Positions 17,328 to 25,933 of a DNA stretch of 35,989 bases are shown here, in pieces. Origin of the DNA: JAYZAP01 sp964645285. Its GTDB lineage: Bacteria > Pseudomonadota > Alphaproteobacteria > JAAXGF01. Location of the stretch: the NCBI GenBank assembly GCA_964645285.1, contig CAZYDR010000032.1, forward strand, positions 1 through 35,989. Reading direction: 5' to 3'. Below the pieces are notes generated by a model. That model was not told the DNA's origin, made no database searches, and saw nothing but the letters and a program-made list of their open reading frames with translations. The position numbers and the translations under genes are program-made. Positions within the stretch are counted from its first letter, which is position 1. Each line of letters opens with the position of its first letter.

Positions 17328-18044
17328 ATGATCAGCCTCGACATCCAGGACGTCATCGGCGACTACCCGGCGTTCCAGGTTGCCTTCGCGGTGATCGGCG
17401 GCATGGCCGCGCCGGGTGATTGCGGGCCGGGTATCGAACATCTCGCCGCCACAGCCGAGGCCGAGGCTCTGGAGATATTGCATGGTCAGGAGGTCGCCGA
17501 ACACACTGAGATCCAGCAATGGCGCGGCGCCTATCGCCAGTTCGGCATCAAGAAAACCAGCTATCGCAACGCCTGCGAAGCCTTGCTGCGGCGCATAAAG
17601 CGCGGCGACGGCCTGCCCCGGGTGCTGCCCCTGGTCGATCTATACAACGCGTTGAGCATCAAGTACCGCATCCCGGTGGGCGCCGACGATGTCGCCGCCT
17701 TGTCCCCGCCCCTGGCCTTCCGCCACAGCCGGCCCGGCGACGGTTTCCGCGACCTCGCCGGCGATCCGGACAGCTACGACCCGCCCAAGCCCGGCGAGGT
17801 GGTGCTGGCCGATGGCGCCCATGTGCTGTGCCGACGCTGGAACTGGCGTCAGGACGCCCGCAGCCGTATCCTGCCGACCACCCGAGACGCTACGGTGGTG
17901 CTGCAAACCATGGCCGACGATGGCGCCGAGCGCCTGACTAACGCCGCCGAAGAGTTGGCCAAGCACGCCCGCGACGATCTCGGCGCCACCTGCACCTGGG
18001 CCATCGCCAGCGCCGATACGCCGGTAGTTCAAATCCAGGTTTGA
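17328..18044 (+). CDS. Free-standing B3/B4 tRNA-binding (PheT editing-like) domain protein
   Basis: The 238-residue protein corresponds to the B3/B4 domain found in the beta subunit of phenylalanyl-tRNA synthetase, where it hydrolyses mischarged Tyr-tRNA(Phe). The visible signature is the run WRGAYRQFGIKKTSYRNACE and LPRVLPLVDLYNALSIKYR. The acidic GAD/AALSPPLAFR segment and a C-terminal alpha/beta half follow. Stand-alone copies occur in many bacteria, and their substrate is generally unproven; tRNA deacylation or amino-acid binding are the obvious possibilities. It starts 2 nt after the amidohydrolase stop and is followed after 11 nt by the serine hydrolase. It is thus embedded in a catabolic operon rather than a translation locus. 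Confidence 0.85.
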   Translation: MISLDIQDVIGDYPAFQVAFAVIGGMAAPGDCGPGIEHLAATAEAEALEILHGQEVAEHTEIQQWRGAYRQFGIKKTSYRNACEALLRRIKRGDGLPRVLPLVDLYNALSIKYRIPVGADDVAALSPPLAFRHSRPGDGFRDLAGDPDSYDPPKPGEVVLADGAHVLCRRWNWRQDARSRILPTTRDATVVLQTMADDGAERLTNAAEELAKHARDDLGATCTWAIASADTPVVQIQV

Positions 18045-18055
18045 AGGACGCTTTA

Positions 18056-19150
18056 ATGAGCAACGCTGAACTCGTACAAGACATGTCAGGATTCATGGAA
18101 CAAGTGCTGACCGACAATCCGGCGGTCCCCGGCATCGTTATGGAGATTGATGCGCCAGCGGCGTCGTTTCGCTTCAGTCATGCTGTCGGTGTGGCGAACA
18201 AGAAAACCGGCGCGCCGCTGTCTTGCGATCATCCCGTTCGGGTCGCCAGCAATACCAAGACCTATGTGGCGGCGGCAATTCTTCGCCTGTGGGAGAACGG
18301 AAAGCTTGATCTCGACGCGCCGATCAAACGCTATTTGCCGCGCGACCACATCGAGACCATGACGCAAGGCGACTATGATCTCGAAGCTATAAAGGTTCGC
18401 CACCTGCTGACCCATACCAGCGGTCTGTTCGATTACAGCGACTGCGAAACCTTCAATGAAAAGGTGCTCCCCGGCACCCATTGCTGGACGCGGTTCGAGC
18501 AGTTGCAGGGCGCCATCGCCTGGGGGCAGCCTTACGGGCCGCCGGACGAGGTTTTCAGATATACCGATACCGGCTTCAACGAGCTTGCCGAGATCATCGA
18601 ACAGGTTAGCGGCACATCATCCTACGGCGCCGCCATACGCGACCTCGTGGGCTTCGAGAAACTTGGGATTCACAAGACCTGGCTGGAGGATTTCGATCCC
18701 CACCCGGCTAACACCCTTGAGCGCGCCCATTAATATCTCGATGGCGCCAGCAATTTCGATCACGACCCGTCGGAAGATCTCCACGGCGGCGGCCTGGTGG
18801 CGACCATGGCCGATCTTCTGCTGTTTCATCGGGCCTTGTTTACGGGCGGCGTCTACAGCCGCCCGGAGACTGTCGATGTCATGCTCAGCACGATCCCTTC
18901 GCAACGGGGCGGCCCGATTGCCTACGGGCGCGAGCAAACCCCCGGCGAATACAGAATGGGATTGTTCGTCTACGACATCGGCGGCGTGGAATACTATTTG
19001 TACGGCGGCTACTTCGGCACCGAGGCCGTCTATATTGCAAGCCTTCGCACAACCATCGCCTTGACCGTGAATATGGCGGAATCCACGGTCGGCGCGGCCT
19101 TGCTTGACCTGATCGTGCGCCGCCTCAACGCGGAAGACGGATTGAAATGA
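18056..19150 (+). pseudogene. Serine hydrolase (beta-lactamase/PBP class C type) interrupted by in-frame TAA
   Basis: The frame encodes a 364-residue beta-lactamase-like hydrolase of the class C/esterase family. It has the SxxK nucleophile at S65-K68 (VASNTKTY), the second motif Y169 (FRYTDTGFNEL) and a C-terminal YGGYFGTE in place of KTG/HxG. At codon 226 (18731-18733) the frame meets TAA where relatives have a residue such as Gln (RAH-stop-YLDG). The frame then stays open and homologous to its end at 19150, so one substitution (CAA to TAA) explains the break. As written, the product would lose the third active-site motif. The ATG at 18056 has AAGGA upstream. The stop overlaps the TauD-like start (ATGA). 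The natural role could be peptide, ester or beta-lactam hydrolysis. Confidence 0.85.
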
Positions 19151-20040
19151 ACAGCGTTACCCTGACCCCCCTGCCCGGCGCCTTCGGCATGGAGGTCGGC
19201 GGCATCGACGTGACCCGCCCGGTGGTGCCCAAAACCATGCGCGAGCTGGCCGAGGCCTTCGTCGCCCATCGCCTGCTGTTGCTGCGCGGTCAGCGCCCGA
19301 CGCCGGAGGCCTTCGCCGCCTTCGCCAACCATTGGGGTGATCCCCGTGTGAGCGATGCCCCGTCGCCACTGGATATTCCGGGTATTCCGGGCATGGGCAT
19401 GGTCGGCAATTCCGGTGAGTTGTTGAGCCGGGATGAATACCGCAACGGCGCCTCGTTCTGGCATACGGACTGCGCCGCCGAGCCCGACCCGGACGCGGCG
19501 ACCATGCTCCACTGTCTCCAGGCGCCGGCCACCGGTGGCCAGACGGTGGTCGCCGATATGCAGGCGGCCTATGCGGCGCTGGACGACGCAACCAAGAGCG
19601 AGATTGAGCCGCTCATGGCGCGGCACTGCTATTCAGGCACCCGCGACATTGTCGGCGGCACCGAAGACTGGGAGTTTCCCGTCCATAAAATGAGCGACGA
19701 CACCATCGCCAATCTACCGCCCCTGGTGGCCCGCCCCCTGGCCCGGCCCCATTCGGTCACCGGCGCGCGGGCGCTCTATTCACCGGCCGGATCAATCACC
19801 GAGGTCGAAGGCATGCCGCCGGCACCGGCCCATGAACTGGTGCGACGGCTCAAGCTGCACGCCATCGATCCCGCCTTCTGCTACGCCCACCAGCACCGGC
19901 CGGGCGACATTCTGATCTGGGATAACAGCTCGACCATGCATATCGCCAAGCCGGTGGACGCACCCAAAAGTGACGCCGACAACCGCCTGCTTTATCGCAT
20001 GGTGCTCAAAGGCCTGCCGTTCGCCTTGAGCGCGTCGTAG
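19147..20040 (+). CDS. TauD/TfdA family 2-oxoglutarate-dependent dioxygenase
   Basis: The 297-residue protein has the length and motifs of TauD (taurine dioxygenase) and TfdA. It opens with LPGAFGMEVGGIDVTRP. The iron ligands are H106 and D108 (ASFWHTDCAAEPDP), with the distal H265 in DNSSTMHIAKP. The 2-oxoglutarate Arg is in NRLLYRMVLKG. The overall likeness is to TauD/TfdA relatives that split a C-S, C-N or ether bond by hydroxylation; the substrate is unknown. It overlaps the broken serine hydrolase by 4 nt and is the last gene of the plus-strand block starting at 15826. It ends tail-to-tail with the hydantoin racemase gene with no gap. All iron ligands are intact. Confidence 0.92.
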   Translation: MNSVTLTPLPGAFGMEVGGIDVTRPVVPKTMRELAEAFVAHRLLLLRGQRPTPEAFAAFANHWGDPRVSDAPSPLDIPGIPGMGMVGNSGELLSRDEYRNGASFWHTDCAAEPDPDAATMLHCLQAPATGGQTVVADMQAAYAALDDATKSEIEPLMARHCYSGTRDIVGGTEDWEFPVHKMSDDTIANLPPLVARPLARPHSVTGARALYSPAGSITEVEGMPPAPAHELVRRLKLHAIDPAFCYAHQHRPGDILIWDNSSTMHIAKPVDAPKSDADNRLLYRMVLKGLPFALSAS

Positions 20041-20721
20041 TCAGCCCCGCTGGGCCGCCGTCACAAGGCCCAGGCGCACCGCGCCGATGGCCATGGTGAC
20101 CGCCGCCTGGGTTGGATCGACCACGGGCAGGCCGGTGTCGTTCTCGAGGCGCTGGCGGTAGCGCGCCATGCCGGCGCAGCCCATGATCAGCACCCCGGCG
20201 CCGTCTTCGTCGCGCAGGCGGCGGCCGCAATCAATCATGCGGTCGAGAGTCTTGGTCTCGTCGGCCAGATCGGTGACGCCGAGCCCCACCGGCACCTCGC
20301 CGGCGAAGCGGCTTTCCAGGCCGAGACCGCGAATGAAGCGGCGGTGGCGCGGCATGGAGGCGGCGAGAATGGCGATGACGCCGAAGCGGTCGCCCAGGGT
20401 GCAGGCGGTCAACATGGCGGATTCGGCGATGCCCAGCACTGGCTTGGCCGTAGTCTCGCGCACGGAATGCAGGCCGGGATCGGAAAAGCAGGCGATGACG
20501 AAGGCCGAGGCCCGGTTGTCGGTCTTCTCCACCAGCTTGCGCATGGGGGCGATGACGCCGTCCACATGGCACTGGCTTTCGACTCCCGGCGGTCCCTCGG
20601 CCAGGGTCAGGCATTCGATCTCGGGCCCGCCGTCCAGGCGCAGCGGATCGAGGGCCGCGTCGATACCGTCGGTGCAGTCCTGGGATGAATTCGGATTGAT
20701 GACGATAATGCGTTCAGTCAT
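20041..20721 (-). CDS. Hydantoin racemase (Asp/Glu racemase superfamily)
   Basis: The 226-residue protein starts with the family sequence RIIVINPNSS and has both catalytic Cys. C78 is in FVIACFSDPGLHSVRE and C182 in LIMGCAGM, close to the positions reported for rhizobial hydantoin racemase. These act as the two-base pair that inverts 5-substituted hydantoins. The family also holds other racemases and decarboxylases. The presence of D-carbamoylase two genes upstream and D-hydantoinase nearby makes hydantoin racemase the best call. Its ATG at 20721 overlaps the original TGA of the GNAT gene (ATGA), which shows the ancestral operon order D-carbamoylase, GNAT, racemase. Confidence 0.9.
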   Translation of the reverse strand: MTERIIVINPNSSQDCTDGIDAALDPLRLDGGPEIECLTLAEGPPGVESQCHVDGVIAPMRKLVEKTDNRASAFVIACFSDPGLHSVRETTAKPVLGIAESAMLTACTLGDRFGVIAILAASMPRHRRFIRGLGLESRFAGEVPVGLGVTDLADETKTLDRMIDCGRRLRDEDGAGVLIMGCAGMARYRQRLENDTGLPVVDPTQAAVTMAIGAVRLGLVTAAQRG

Positions 20722-21508
20722 GGTGCGAAATCATACTCCCGATAGGTTCCGTGTTCCTTATAGCCGATTCTTTGGTAAATCGTGTTGGTCGTGGCGTTCT
20801 CCACATCGGCGAAGATCGCGCACCAGTCCGCGCCGCCGTCGAGCAGCCAGGTGGTCGGCGCCGCTGGTCCGGCGGGGTATAGACCGGTGCGGCCCGGGCG
20901 CCTTCCGATCCCATGCGGCTGTAACAGACCATGGAGACCGGCGCCCCGCCGACATCCCACACCCAGACTTCGCCGCGGGCCATATAGGCGGCGGCCGACT
21001 TGCGACTCTCACCACGCTCGGATTCGTCCGCGTCAATGTCGATGGCGAATTGGATGAAGCATTCGGTGACCCATTCCGTCTCCGCGCCCTCGGCAAGGCG
21101 TAGCGCGCCGCTCATGTCGACCGGCGCATCCACCCGATCAGTAACGTGGAGGTTCATCGCCGTGCCTGACGCCACTTTCTCACCGGTCGCGGCGGTCCAG
21201 GCCGACACGAATTGCGCCGCCATTGCAACCAGCCCGACAACGCCCGGAGGCTTCGAGCCAGGATCGCGCAAAGCCTCGACCAGCCCGGTGGAGACGATAA
21301 GCCGCCACGGCGGCGTCATCAGTCCGGCGAGGCAAGGCGTCCCACCATCATCGATGGTCGCCATGACCGCGTCGTCCTGGGGCGTATCGATCAGCCGCCC
21401 GGCGATGCCGAGCATGACGTTGTTGTCGATGGCGTTGGTCCGAAGAAACGGCCCGGCGTGGCTCAGGAACGCGGCGGCGTCATCGAACCGCGAAATGTCC
21501 ATGATCAT
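20718..21508 (-). pseudogene. GNAT acetyltransferase with internal deletion and frameshift
   Basis: The first 195 or so residues read as a GNAT-type N-acetyltransferase ending with VSMVCYSRMGSEG and VYTPPDQRRR, just at the acetyl-CoA pyrophosphate loop. After RRR the frame turns into nonsense. A second frame continues the family perfectly with TWLLDGGADWCAIFADV, NATTNTIYQRIGY and REYDF. It ends at a TGA that overlaps the racemase ATG. About a dozen residues expected between the two parts (the RxxGY/xA loop and helix) are missing. So a deletion not divisible by three, near 20851-20862, removed the cofactor loop. The start at 21508 overlaps the D-carbamoylase stop (ATGA); another ATG lies at 21502. 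If the deletion is real, the protein cannot bind acetyl-CoA. Confidence 0.85.
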
Positions 21509-22443
21509 TCAGGCGGCGGCTCAGCGCCGGTGCGCTCGGTGATCAGGCCGTAGTGCTCGATGCGCCGGTGGGCGGCGAAGTTGAAGATGGTTTCCTTGCC
21601 GAAATTGCAGGCGTCGAGATCGCAATCGGCGACGATCAGTTCATCGCCCAGGGTGATGCACTGGGCGACGATCTCGCCGGTCGGCGCGATGATGACGCTG
21701 CCGCCCATGAGGTCGTTGCCGTCCTCATTGCCGGCCTTGGCGACGCCAATCACCCAGGTCGAGTTCTGGTAGGCCCCGGCCTGCATGGTGACGTGGTTGT
21801 GGAACATGCGCAGGTGTGGCGATTCGTCGGACTGCGAGTTAACCGTCGGCGTGTTGTAACCGATCAGCACCATCTCGACCCCCTGAAGACCCATGACACG
21901 GTAGGTCTCGGGCCAGCGCCGGTCGTTACAGATGGCCATGCCGACGATGCCGCCGAAGCTGCGCCACACCGGCCAGCCCAGATTGCCGACCTCGAAATAG
22001 CGTTTCTCGAGATGCTGGTGGGTGCGTTCCGGATCATAGTCGGCGTGGCCCGGCAGGTGGATCTTGCGGTACTTGCCGACCATGCCGCCTTCCTTATCAA
22101 CCAGCACGGCGGTGTTGTAGTGGTGGATCTCGCCGTCTACCTTGATCAGCTCGGCGAAGCCCAGATGAAAGCCCATGCCGTATTCCAGCGCCCGGTCGAA
22201 CAGCGGCTGGGTGTCAGGCGACGGCAGGGAATGCTCGAACCATTCGTCAACCTCGGCCTGGTTCTCCATATAGAAGCGCGGGAAAAACGTGGTCAGCGCC
22301 AACTCGGTAAAGACGATAAGGTCGACGTCCTTGTCATGGGCCTGATCCATCAGCGCCAACATGCGGGCCACCACCTCGGCCCGGCCCTCGGCCTTCTGTA
22401 CCGGCCCCATCTGCGCCGCGCCGACCGTCACTACTCTCGCCAT
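21505..22443 (-). CDS. N-carbamoyl-D-amino acid hydrolase (D-carbamoylase)
   Basis: With the start at 22443 the protein has 312 residues. The nitrilase-type triad falls exactly where it is known in Agrobacterium D-carbamoylase: E47 (VFTELALTTFFPR), K127 (VGKYRKIHLPGH) and C172 (MAICNDRRWPET). That match also supports this start, which has a GGAG site 5 nt upstream; an open frame extends further but lacks family sequence. The enzyme cuts N-carbamoyl-D-amino acids to D-amino acid, CO2 and ammonia, strictly for the D form. It is the first gene of the minus-strand run D-carbamoylase, GNAT (broken), hydantoin racemase, all with 4-nt overlaps. It is divergent from the Nudix gene over a 123-nt promoter region. 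Confidence 0.95.
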   Translation of the reverse strand: MARVVTVGAAQMGPVQKAEGRAEVVARMLALMDQAHDKDVDLIVFTELALTTFFPRFYMENQAEVDEWFEHSLPSPDTQPLFDRALEYGMGFHLGFAELIKVDGEIHHYNTAVLVDKEGGMVGKYRKIHLPGHADYDPERTHQHLEKRYFEVGNLGWPVWRSFGGIVGMAICNDRRWPETYRVMGLQGVEMVLIGYNTPTVNSQSDESPHLRMFHNHVTMQAGAYQNSTWVIGVAKAGNEDGNDLMGGSVIIAPTGEIVAQCITLGDELIVADCDLDACNFGKETIFNFAAHRRIEHYGLITERTGAEPPPE

Positions 22444-22566
22444 AAGCTCCGCCCTCATCTGTGTATCCGCCGCGATGCTCGCAGGAAATCGGGGTGCGGG
22501 CAAGGTGGGTGCTTGACCTAGCTGCCGTATCCCGCCAACCATGGCCCTGATTGAAAGCAAGGAACA

Positions 22567-23205
22567 ATGCAAATGAGCGAGTACACGTTTGGTGACGACC
22601 TGCGTCAGCGGATCGAAGCGAATATGACGACCTTTGACGCCCGCACCGCCGCAGCCGAGGGCCTACGCCACGCCGGGGTGATCATTGTCGTGGTCAAGAC
22701 ATTGGACAGCGACAAGGCCGGTGTGCTGCTGACCTTTCGGCCGCCCAATCTGCGGCGTCATGCGGGCCAGTATGCCCTGCCCGGCGGCCGCATGGATGAA
22801 GGCGAGACAATTACGGACACGGCGTTGCGCGAGCTTCACGAAGAACTCGGCATGGAACTGGACCCGGCGAACATCTTCGGACCTCTCGACGATTTCGTCA
22901 CCCGCTCGGGTTTTGTCATGTCGCCCCTGGTTGCCTGGGGCGGCGCCGACCCGGTGCTCAAGCCCGATCCCATCGAGGTCGAGCGGGTGGAGCGTATTCC
23001 GCTCTCGGAACTCGACCGGCCGGAGCTGCCCTATCTCGAGCCGGCGGACGGTGAGCACCCGGTGATGTCGGCGCCGCTGCCGACCCTGGGCCATCACCTG
23101 TTCGCGCCCACGGCGGCGCTGCTTTACCAGTTCCGCGAGGTGGCGTTGCGCGGCAATTCGACCCGGGTTGCCCATTTCGACCAGCCGCACTTTGCGCGTA
23201 AATGA
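22567..23205 (+). CDS. Nudix hydrolase, CoA-pyrophosphatase-like (NudL type)
   Basis: The 212-residue protein has a complete Nudix box GX5EX7REUXEEXGU at residues 74-96 (GRMDEGETITDTALRELHEELGM). It is preceded by LLTFRPPNLRRHAGQYALPGG, which resembles the NuCoA motif of coenzyme A diphosphatases (LLTxRSxxLRxHxGQxAFPGG). It should cleave CoA or a related dinucleoside diphosphate into two phosphomonoesters with Mg or Mn. The ATG at 22567 has AAGGA just upstream; a second in-frame ATG at 22573 is also plausible. The stop overlaps the start of the ornithine-cyclodeaminase-like gene (ATGA), so both are translated from one mRNA. How it relates to the hydantoin genes is unclear. Confidence 0.9.
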   Translation: MQMSEYTFGDDLRQRIEANMTTFDARTAAAEGLRHAGVIIVVVKTLDSDKAGVLLTFRPPNLRRHAGQYALPGGRMDEGETITDTALRELHEELGMELDPANIFGPLDDFVTRSGFVMSPLVAWGGADPVLKPDPIEVERVERIPLSELDRPELPYLEPADGEHPVMSAPLPTLGHHLFAPTAALLYQFREVALRGNSTRVAHFDQPHFARK

Positions 23206-24161
23206 AGCTCGGCGAGGAAATTCTCTACCTGTCGAGCGCCGACATCGACGCCTGCGGCCTGTCCCTTGCCGACGTCGAAGCGGCGGTCGAGGCCATGTTC
23301 GCGGCCAAGGCGGCGGGTAATGTGGTGATGAAACCCAAGACCGGACTTCACGCCCCCGGCGGCACGTTGTTTCTCGCCAGCCCGGCGATCATCGGCACGC
23401 CCGCCGTCGCCGGTATCAAGTGGATCAGCGTCGCCGGCAACCAAGCTCGTAGCCTGCCCCATATTGCCGGGCTGATCATGCTCAATGACGGCGAGACCGG
23501 CATGCCGCTTGCCGCCATGGACGCCAAGTGGGTCACCGCCGTGCGCACAGCCGCCATTACCGCTGTCGCCGCCCGCCGCCTGGCCCGGCCCGACAGCGCC
23601 GCCATCGGCTTTATCGCCTGCGGCGTCCAGGCCCAAGCCAATCTGGCCGCCCTGGCGCCCCATTTTCCCCTGACCCACATCCGCGCCTATGGCCGCCGGA
23701 AGGAGAGCGCCGAGGATTTCGCCGCCGAGGCCCGCGGCCATGGCTTCGAGGCCGAGGCGGTGGACAATCCCCGCGATGCGGTCGAGGCCATGGATATGGT
23801 CATCACCAGCACCCCGGTGGCGCCGCGTACGGAACCGTTCCTTGACGCCGCCTGGCTGGCGCCGGGATCGTTCGCCGGGCTGGTCGACCTCGGCGTCTCA
23901 TGGCGCCCGGAGACCCTGCCCGCCCTGGACCGGGTCATGACCGACGACATCGCCCAGTCGGGCAGCGAAAACGTCGCCTACCCCAAGCCGTTCCATGGCG
24001 AAATCGCCGACCTGGTGACCGGTAACCTCAAAGGCCGTGAGACGGCGGAAGAACGCACGGCTCTGGTCTTCGCCGGCCTCGGTCTGGCCGACGTGGCGGT
24101 CGGCGCGGCGGTCTACCGGCGGGCGCTGGAGCGGGGTGTTGGGCAGGTGCTGCCACTTTAA
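23202..24161 (+). CDS. Ornithine cyclodeaminase/mu-crystallin family protein
   Basis: The 319-residue protein shows the family pattern: an N-terminal dimerisation and substrate part (VVMKPKTGLHAPGGTLFLASPA, GIKWISVAGNQ) and LIMLNDGETGMPLAAMDAKWVTAVRTAA. The NAD(P)-binding Rossmann part follows (IGFIACGVQAQANLAAL). The last third has DDIAQSGSENVAY. Family members are ornithine cyclodeaminase, ketimine reductases, alanine dehydrogenase and related enzymes, all acting on amino or imino acids. The canonical GxGxQA nucleotide loop reads ACGVQAQA here, with the first Gly replaced by Ala, a mild deviation. Given the D-amino acids made nearby, an imine reductase or amino acid dehydrogenase is possible, but this is inferred. 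It overlaps the Nudix gene by 4 nt and is tail-to-tail with DUF1330. Confidence 0.9.
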   Translation: MKLGEEILYLSSADIDACGLSLADVEAAVEAMFAAKAAGNVVMKPKTGLHAPGGTLFLASPAIIGTPAVAGIKWISVAGNQARSLPHIAGLIMLNDGETGMPLAAMDAKWVTAVRTAAITAVAARRLARPDSAAIGFIACGVQAQANLAALAPHFPLTHIRAYGRRKESAEDFAAEARGHGFEAEAVDNPRDAVEAMDMVITSTPVAPRTEPFLDAAWLAPGSFAGLVDLGVSWRPETLPALDRVMTDDIAQSGSENVAYPKPFHGEIADLVTGNLKGRETAEERTALVFAGLGLADVAVGAAVYRRALERGVGQVLPL

Positions 24162-24491
24162 TTAGTCAGACTTGACGACCTGAACATCAGGCGCGCCATC
24201 ATCCGGCGCGCCTTCGGCGAGTAGGAAGGTGGCTTCCGACGAGGCGTGGCGGTGGATCGCGGCGGCCTGGTATTCGGGCGAGTTGTACATCGCTTTAGCT
24301 GCTTCCATGGAAGGAAACTCGACCACCACCATGCGGTCGCCAAAGGCCGGACCTTCAAGGGTTTCGACCGGGCCGCCGCGCACCAGGAAGCGCCCGCCGT
24401 GCTTGGCGATCAGGGCCGGCGTCTGGGCGGTGTAGAGCTTGTAGGTCTCGGGATCGTCAACCCGTACCGTGGCGATCAGATAGGCGCTCAT
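24162..24491 (-). CDS. DUF1330 domain protein
   Basis: The 109-residue protein is a ferredoxin-like DUF1330 domain. Its N-terminus AYLIATVRVDDPETYKLYTAQTPALI is followed by the typical GGRFLVRGGPVETLEG and RMVVVEFPSMEAAKAMYNSPEYQ. These are dimeric alpha/beta-barrel (Dabb-like) proteins of unknown function, often found near catabolic genes. The usual length is near 95-100; the last dozen residues here are an acidic tail. It is the last gene of the minus-strand operon that starts upstream with the hydantoinase. Its TAGGGA ribosome site overlaps the end of the amidohydrolase gene, 8 nt upstream. Confidence 0.9.
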   Translation of the reverse strand: MSAYLIATVRVDDPETYKLYTAQTPALIAKHGGRFLVRGGPVETLEGPAFGDRMVVVEFPSMEAAKAMYNSPEYQAAAIHRHASSEATFLLAEGAPDDGAPDVQVVKSD

Positions 24492-24499
24492 AATTGTCC

Positions 24500-25933
24500 C
24501 TACTCCATGGGCAGGCTGAGTGGCGAAATTTGTTCGGCGCTGCGCCCCGCGTAATCATGTTGCGGGGTGGCCGAGAACATGCGGGCCTGAGCTTCGGTCA
24601 GGCGGCCGGCAGCGTCCTCGCGGTCGAGGGTCAGGACCTTGCCGTCGGCGACGACCTGGTTGCCATCGACATAGACATCGCGCACCGCCCGGTCGGCGGC
24701 GGTGTAGACCATGCCGCGTAGCGGGTCCCGCGCCGGCATCATCTCCGGGATGGTGAGGTCGGCGAGCACGATGTCCGCCTTCATGCCGGGCGCCAGGCGG
24801 CCAATGTCATCGCGCATGAGCGCCGTGGCCCCGCCGACGGTGGCCACGTGGAAGACATCCGCGGTACTCACGGTCGCCAGGTCACCGGCGGCGACCCGGG
24901 CGAGGATGGCGGCCCAGCGCATTTCCTCGAGCAGGTTGTGGGGCGCGCAGTCGGTGCCGATGCCCATAGTCACCCCGGCGCGAATGTAGCGCCCGAGGTC
25001 TTCCAGGGTCTGGCCGTAGCGGGCGAAGGGCGTCGGGCAGTGAGCCACGGCGATACCCGTATCGGCCAGCAGGTCGAGGTCCTTGCGAGTCTGCCAGTGG
25101 AGCCAGGAATGCTGGTCGATGAAGATGGCGTGACCAAGAATGGTGCCCGGCGTCAGCAGGCCGATGTCGTTGGCCCACTGGATCGGCGTCACCCCATGGC
25201 GACGGGTCATTTCGAGGAACTCGGGCACGCTCTGGGCGATATGGGTGGTCAGGGGCCGGCCGCGCTCGCGGGCCACCGCCGCTGAGTCCCGCAGCAGTTC
25301 TTCGGTGCAAGTATCAATCTGGGCCGGATAAAGGATGCCGGTGAGCCGGCCCGAGGGATGGGCCTCGGCCTCGTCAATGAGCTTGAGCGCCGCGTCCATG
25401 CCCTGGCGCCCGGCTTCCTCGTCCCAGGTGAACTGGAGATTGTAGTCGTTTTCCAGGTGCCAGGTGGACGAGGCATAGCCCGGCGCCACGAAGGCGCGCA
25501 GGCCGCTCTTGGCAAGAATATCGAGCCAGCCGTCGAACGCCCCGGACAGATCGGCGAGAGACGTTACCCCCGAGGTCAGCAACTCGCTATAGGCAACCTC
25601 GGCCGCCGCCCGCCGGCCCTCGCCGTCCAGATGAAAGGCGACGAAGCGCTCGTAGAGGCTAGACTGGTACATGCTGGGAACGCCGTGCTCTTCGCGCACG
25701 CCGCGCTGGGCCGGCTCGGTTGTCGGGTGGGAGTGGATATCGACCAGTCCCGGCATGACGAACAGGCCACGGCCATCAATCTGCGTATCGGCGGCGCCAT
25801 CGTAGCCCGGCCCAACGTGAACAATCCGGTCGTCATCAAAAGCGACATCAATGTCGCGCTTGTAAACCTGATGCCCGGCATCCTGGTCCCAGGCGGTAAC
25901 CCATTCGGCATTGGTGATGCAGGTAATCGCCAT
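24500..25933 (-). CDS. Amidohydrolase family protein (TrzA/AtzB/cytosine-deaminase type)
   Basis: The 477-residue protein is a second one-metal amidohydrolase. It has FVMPGLVDIHSHPTTEP (HxH), LTTHIAQSVPEFLE (metal His), TILGHAIFID (His) and MGIGTDCAPHNLLEEM (catalytic Asp). The beta-sandwich ends in MKADIVLADLT. It differs clearly from the paralogue at 15826. Relatives deaminate or hydrolyse cyclic or aryl C-N bonds; I cannot name the substrate. The ATG at 25933 overlaps the hydantoinase stop by one base (TGATG), so it is translated by coupling. The open frame that continues upstream is only a shadow of the hydantoinase. Likely partners are the hydantoinase and DUF1330 in the same mRNA. Confidence 0.9.
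   Translation of the reverse strand: MAITCITNAEWVTAWDQDAGHQVYKRDIDVAFDDDRIVHVGPGYDGAADTQIDGRGLFVMPGLVDIHSHPTTEPAQRGVREEHGVPSMYQSSLYERFVAFHLDGEGRRAAAEVAYSELLTSGVTSLADLSGAFDGWLDILAKSGLRAFVAPGYASSTWHLENDYNLQFTWDEEAGRQGMDAALKLIDEAEAHPSGRLTGILYPAQIDTCTEELLRDSAAVARERGRPLTTHIAQSVPEFLEMTRRHGVTPIQWANDIGLLTPGTILGHAIFIDQHSWLHWQTRKDLDLLADTGIAVAHCPTPFARYGQTLEDLGRYIRAGVTMGIGTDCAPHNLLEEMRWAAILARVAAGDLATVSTADVFHVATVGGATALMRDDIGRLAPGMKADIVLADLTIPEMMPARDPLRGMVYTAADRAVRDVYVDGNQVVADGKVLTLDREDAAGRLTEAQARMFSATPQHDYAGRSAEQISPLSLPME

Noticed and set aside
18028..18045. TTCAAA and TTTGAA inverted repeat at the end of the B3/B4 gene, similar to the TetR operator core
   Set aside because: The spacer is 6 nt rather than 2 nt and it lies in coding sequence, so chance is the simpler explanation.
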